From Candidatus Methylobacter oryzae (lineage in GTDB: Bacteria; Pseudomonadota; Gammaproteobacteria; Methylococcales; Methylomonadaceae), in the NCBI RefSeq assembly GCF_003994235.2, contig NZ_RYFG02000094.1, forward strand, positions 1 to 50,784: a stretch of DNA of 50,784 bases, written 5' to 3'. Position numbers and translations under genes: made by a program. The notes under the pieces are model-generated. The model had not been told where the DNA came from. It made no database searches and saw nothing but the letters and a program-made list of their open reading frames with translations. Below, one piece after another: positions 47,514 through 50,784 of this stretch (positions within the stretch are counted from its first letter, which is position 1; each line of letters starts with the position of its first letter).

Positions 47514-48482
47514 TCAACAGTGTTTTACTTCCAGCGCACCGCCGCAACTGCTGCCCTGCCCGGCCGTGCAACCGTAGCAGTGCGCGGCAGTGGCGATAGC
47601 TGCGCCATTTAACATATCAACTGTTAACTCGTTAATATGAGTTTTGCTGCGCGCCGCCAGCGGCATAGCCAGCATCTGATTAAAATCGCAATCGTAAAGA
47701 TAGCCCTGCCAATCGATGCTGATCGTATTCAAGCACATCAAGCTGTCGAGATTATCCGCGCGGTAATGATCGCGTAACAATTGCAAATAGGCGTCAAACC
47801 GCCCCTGACTGACCAACTGGCTGCCGAAACGCTGGATTGGCATATTGGCAATAACGAACAATCGGTTAAAAACAATGCCGTATTGTTGCTGTAAATGCTG
47901 TTTATAGGCTAGCTCTAAACTGTTTTGTTCGGGTGGCAATAGCGCATCTTGCGGATTAAAAACCAAGTTAAGCCGCAATACGCTGTCGGCTTGACCGTAA
48001 CCCAGTTTATTCAAGCGTTGCAGTGTCGTGATGCTGTCTTTGAAAACGCCTTTGCCGCGTTGCTTATCGACATTTTCTTCCAAATAACAAGGCAACGAAG
48101 CGACGATCTCGACTTGATGTTCCGCTAGAAATTCGGCCGTGTCTTTATAATGCGGGTCCTCCAATATCGTCAGATTGCAGCGGTCGATAATTTTAATGCC
48201 CTTGCTGTGTGCGGCTTTGACCAAATAGCGAAAATGCGGATGCATTTCAGGCGCACCGCCGGTCAAATCCAAAGTGTGAATATCGGCTTGCTCTGCAAAA
48301 TGCAAGACTTGCTCCAGCGTTTCCAAACTCATCAGTTCGGTACGTTTCGGCCCGGCGTTGACGTGGCAGTGCACGCAACTCAAATTGCATAAATAGCCGA
48401 GATTGATTTGTATTATTTCGAGTGGTTTGCGGAAGATAGCAGGAAAGTCATCAGTTGCCAGTAACGGCCGAGTATCGTGCAT
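47514..48482 (-). CDS. arsS: Arsenosugar biosynthesis radical SAM protein ArsS
   Basis: 322 residues. The radical-SAM cluster motif CxxxCxxC is in GYLCNLSCVHCHVNAGP, followed by LDLTGGAPEMHPHFR. ArsS-typical segments are LPCYLEENVDKQRGKGVF and the C-terminal Cys cluster HCYGCTAGQGSSCGG. In the known pathway ArsS adds a 5'-deoxyadenosyl group to methylated arsenic made by ArsM. The start at 48482 has AAGGA upstream. First gene of the arsS-arsM unit. Confidence 0.93.
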   Translation of the reverse strand: MHDTRPLLATDDFPAIFRKPLEIIQINLGYLCNLSCVHCHVNAGPKRTELMSLETLEQVLHFAEQADIHTLDLTGGAPEMHPHFRYLVKAAHSKGIKIIDRCNLTILEDPHYKDTAEFLAEHQVEIVASLPCYLEENVDKQRGKGVFKDSITTLQRLNKLGYGQADSVLRLNLVFNPQDALLPPEQNSLELAYKQHLQQQYGIVFNRLFVIANMPIQRFGSQLVSQGRFDAYLQLLRDHYRADNLDSLMCLNTISIDWQGYLYDCDFNQMLAMPLAARSKTHINELTVDMLNGAAIATAAHCYGCTAGQGSSCGGALEVKHC

Positions 48483-48795
48483 AGTTAATCCTTAGAGAAA
48501 GCAAATATCGCCATGAAATTTGCCGGCATTTGTTAGCGGCAATAAGCATTGATAAGCGGCGCCTCTTTGTACACATCATGGCATGATCGCCCCAAGAAGC
48601 ATAGTCTCAGGATATTATCTTTTATTGCATCAAGGGCCTAAACATAATTAATCGCTTCGGATTATCAAAGCCCGCTTCATTGCCGTATAAATCTATGCGG
48701 TACAAATCTCTCCGGCCTCACTTGCTTAGTTCTTCTAAACGATTAACGTATGGTCAAAAAGCGTCTGCTTTAATTCGGACAATAGACCTGCTCTT
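48483..48795. other. Spacer upstream of arsS
   Basis: About 310 bp with no gene. It should hold the arsS promoter. A perfect short palindrome ATCATG-G-CATGAT lies at 48575-48587, roughly 95 bases upstream of arsS, and may be an operator. It does not resemble a classic ArsR site. No terminator is obvious for the 48796 gene. Confidence 0.4.
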
Positions 48796-49692
48796 TCATT
48801 CCTGTGTTAGATTTTTGAAAACTTGCGTCATCAAGTCAGCAATGCGCTGATCGGCGCAATACAAAACGCCGCAGTGATTCAGAAACGTTGATCCGACAGG
48901 ATTTAAGGCTAGAGGATTGCCATGAATATCGCTGACAAATGCGCCGGCTTCGTGAAACAGGCAGGCTGTCGCCGCATAATCCCAGATGCTGCCGCCGCCC
49001 AATTGCGGTTTAGGAAACTTGAAATAGCATGCCGGCGGACTGACCAAAACTTGACAAGCATTCATTGCCGCTCCGCCTTGTAATCGTATAGCCGCACCGT
49101 CATATCCCAGTATAGTGGAAATATGCTCCAGTTCGGCCAAAGTGCTTTGATAAAGCGGATCTTGGGCGAAACTTTTATCGGTGATGAAAGTCAGCGTCCG
49201 TCCCGCTGATGGCGATATTACCGTCGGCTGTAAGGCTTGGTTATTACACCAGGCACCTTGGCCTTTAATAGCATGATACAGTGTTTGTGTCAGAGGATCA
49301 TAAACCACGCCTATTGTCGGAATGCCATCGCAAGAAACCAAGGCGATGGACACCGAATAGCCGGGCACGGACTCAATAAACGGCAAGGTGCCATCGAGAG
49401 GATCGATGCTCCAGAAAAAGTCTTTGCGCAGTCGCTCGCAGTCGTCGGGACTTTCTTCCGTTAGCAAGGCCAAATCGAACATCGCGCAAGTCGGCTGCAA
49501 AACCTGCAGGATGATGTCCTGGCTCAAGTAATCAACTTCCGTCACTACTTGAGCAGCCAGACTGGTACCGCCATCTTTGGCATTGACTGCGACGGATCGT
49601 TGCGAATATCCGGCAATCATCTGCCCGGCCTGACAGGCGGCCGAGATCGCGCATTGGCTGAGCAAAAACAAGTCATCTTTAGACAAACGCAT
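48796..49692 (-). CDS. Inositol monophosphatase family protein
   Basis: 298 residues. Metal-binding signatures of the family: a Glu pair in TEES, WSIDPLDGTLPF (Asp-x-Leu-Asp-Gly-Thr) and a C-terminal GGGSIWDYAATACLFHEAGA. It is expected to be a Mg-dependent phosphatase for a small phosphate ester; substrates could include inositol phosphate, PAP (CysQ-like) or a sugar phosphate. The start at 49692 has GAAGGAGA upstream, so the frame to 49749 is not used. It follows a small-molecule kinase gene after 10 bases, so the two form a kinase-phosphatase pair. Confidence 0.9.
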   Translation of the reverse strand: MRLSKDDLFLLSQCAISAACQAGQMIAGYSQRSVAVNAKDGGTSLAAQVVTEVDYLSQDIILQVLQPTCAMFDLALLTEESPDDCERLRKDFFWSIDPLDGTLPFIESVPGYSVSIALVSCDGIPTIGVVYDPLTQTLYHAIKGQGAWCNNQALQPTVISPSAGRTLTFITDKSFAQDPLYQSTLAELEHISTILGYDGAAIRLQGGAAMNACQVLVSPPACYFKFPKPQLGGGSIWDYAATACLFHEAGAFVSDIHGNPLALNPVGSTFLNHCGVLYCADQRIADLMTQVFKNLTQE

Positions 49693-49702
49693 TTTTTCTC
49701 CT

Positions 49703-50683
49703 TCAATTATCCTGTAACTGCGCAATGACTTCACGAGCCAGGCGCTCACTGTAGCTGTCTGGATTCCAATGGCCAGGACTCCAACCTTTCAGGAAACGGT
49801 GGAAATCGGTCCAGGCTACAGGATAAAGCGCTCGCCAATTTCGCTCAACGGCTTCAGCATCGACGGCTTTTTGTTTCGTTTTTAAAGCTCGCTTCAGCGC
49901 TTGAAAATAAATGTCCAACAACCGGCTTTCCTGTCGTTCGCATTCGTCTTGATTTAAGCAACTATCGATAAAGTAAGCCACATCTTTGATCCCGCATCCA
50001 CCCCCAACATATTGAAAGTCCACGACAGCGACGCGGCTACAATCATTGGAAAAGCAAAAATTGGCCAGTTTTGCATCCCCGTGGACGATGGTTTGATAGG
50101 GGCTCTGACGGAGTTTTCGATCTATCGCCGATGCGGCATTTTTCAACGGTATGTCGTTTAATGCCTGCAATTCGTCGGGCCGGGTTTCCAGGTGCCAATA
50201 AGTTCCCGTCGGCCACAAGCCATTGGGAGACTCGCCGATAAACGTCGCATGAAAATTCGCCAGCCAGTTCAAACAAGCACGCATCTCGTTTTTACCGGCA
50301 ATCGATCGGCGATTCGGAAAACCGGCATTATCAAGGTCTTCCAGCACAATAAGCACTTCATCATCGAAAGATTCGAACATCAAACAAGCCGGTATGCGGC
50401 ATTGAGCATCGCAATGCTCACTCCAATTTCCGTACCAAGTCGTTTCGACTTGGTAGGAGCGCATTTTGCGCCGATGTGATACATCAGTGTTCCAACCACA
50501 CGGATGACTGCCCTGAGCCGACAGCTTTACATGCTTAACGATTACGCTGCTCCTATCGCCTCCTGTTAAGCCATAGCGCACAATTTCACCATAACCGCTC
50601 CATAGGCGTTGAATAACTTCGCGTCGAAAAGCTGTTTTGCCGCCTGTGGCCTTGATGACGAGATCGCGAATATGTTCATTCAT
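49703..50683 (-). CDS. Phosphotransferase of the APH/choline-kinase-like fold
   Basis: 326 residues from the ATG at 50683, or 332 from a TTG at 50701. The catalytic loop [11 protein letters not shown] and the metal-binding [10 protein letters not shown] match aminoglycoside/choline-kinase-like enzymes, closest by eye to the EcKinase/DUF1679 type. An earlier [10 protein letters not shown] segment supplies the hinge. The substrate is unknown; a small alcohol or amino alcohol is likely. No ribosome binding site is seen before either start. The gene begins only 24-42 bases after the rRNA operon terminator stem, leaving little room for a promoter. Confidence 0.85.
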   Translation of the reverse strand: MNEHIRDLVIKATGGKTAFRREVIQRLWSGYGEIVRYGLTGGDRSSVIVKHVKLSAQGSHPCGWNTDVSHRRKMRSYQVETTWYGNWSEHCDAQCRIPACLMFESFDDEVLIVLEDLDNAGFPNRRSIAGKNEMRACLNWLANFHATFIGESPNGLWPTGTYWHLETRPDELQALNDIPLKNAASAIDRKLRQSPYQTIVHGDAKLANFCFSNDCSRVAVVDFQYVGGGCGIKDVAYFIDSCLNQDECERQESRLLDIYFQALKRALKTKQKAVDAEAVERNWRALYPVAWTDFHRFLKGWSPGHWNPDSYSERLAREVIAQLQDN

Positions 50684-50706
50684 GGGCGGCGGCAAACGCA
50701 AGTCAA

Positions 50707-50738
50707 AAAAAAACCCAAGCGATTAAGCTTGGGTTTTT
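50707..50738 (-). terminator. Terminator of the rRNA operon
   Basis: AAACCCAAGC (50711-50720) pairs with GCTTGGGTTT (50727-50736) around six bases. On the minus strand the stem is followed by a run of U. It lies directly after the 3' end of the 5S rRNA. Confidence 0.92.
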
Positions 50739-50746
50739 GGTTTTAG

Positions 50747-50784
50747 GCGCTTGGCAATTCCCTACTTTCGCATGGCAAACGGCC
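50747..50784 (-). rRNA. rrf: 5S ribosomal RNA, 3' end only
   Basis: The minus strand reads GCCATGCGAAAGTAGGGAAT then TGCCAAGCGC, the conserved 3' part of bacterial 5S rRNA (loop E/helix with GCGAAAGTAGGG and the terminal helix). The gene runs off the right edge of the window. It marks the end of an rRNA operon whose terminator is at 50707-50738. Confidence 0.88.

Noticed and set aside
1-50784. tRNA genes, integrases, transposases, toxin-antitoxin or defence genes
   Set aside because: Looked for among the protein readings and intergenic sequence and not found; the mobile elements present are all non-coding.

Overview
The window looks like chromosomal DNA of a gammaproteobacterium. The fused nuoCD gene, the E. 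coli-type NuoG, the YeeN-type YebC protein and the Type II secretion gspA/gspB pair fit that class. The dispersed repeats, the Gly/Tyr-rich lipoproteins and the sensory protein types recall the Methylococcales methanotrophs. That last step is inference, because no methane-oxidation gene lies in the window. Base composition is near 50% G+C by eye and coding density is high. The right edge cuts into a 5S rRNA gene on the minus strand.

Layout. 1-1165: a structured dispersed repeat and a small lipoprotein gene. 1166-16356 (minus): a complete nuoA-B-CD-E-F-G-H-I-J-K-L-M-N operon for respiratory complex I. Many gene junctions are overlapping or nearly touching. Three are opened by repeats: a 29-bp hairpin (nuoB/CD), a 128-bp repeat-like spacer (nuoH/I) and a 402-bp MITE-like element (nuoI/J). 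nuoK and nuoL are separated by an unannotated-looking 44-codon reading frame, and the 3' end of nuoJ carries a 54-bp repeat in frame. 16749-18184 (plus): three small envelope proteins. 18297-21500 (minus): PutA. 21876-25724 (plus): a DUF1259 protein, then a degenerate-J-domain membrane protein paired with a TPR lipoprotein. 26043-30467 (minus): a YfiR-like periplasmic protein, a hybrid histidine kinase and a response-regulator diguanylate cyclase, divergent from a TonB-dependent receptor (31608-33653). 33857-37110 (plus): a YeeN-type regulator and gspA-gspB. 37474-45184 (plus): a three-gene signalling operon made of a giant pseudokinase/ATPase/histidine kinase, a response regulator fused to a KaiB-like domain, and a PAS hybrid kinase. 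45511-46359 (plus): a lipoprotein and a YkgJ-type cysteine-cluster protein. 46377-48482 (minus): an arsM-arsS arsenosugar pair. 48796-50683 (minus): an inositol-monophosphatase-like protein and a small-molecule kinase that starts directly after the terminator of the rRNA operon.

Repeats are the most striking non-coding theme. There is (i) a 54-bp unit, mostly in tandem pairs, at five full sites plus one fragment; (ii) a ~233-bp multi-hairpin core in two copies whose stems are preserved by paired base changes; and (iii) three elements with terminal inverted repeats, one with a probable 4-bp target duplication inside the nuo operon. Some of these have entered coding frames (nuoJ, and probably putA).

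Best candidates for something undescribed are the 44-codon frame between nuoK and nuoL, the REC-KaiB fusion encoded between two histidine kinases, the YfiR/CHASE-kinase/cyclase/TonB-receptor module, and the structured repeat family. All functional calls come from reading the translated sequences. No database search was run.
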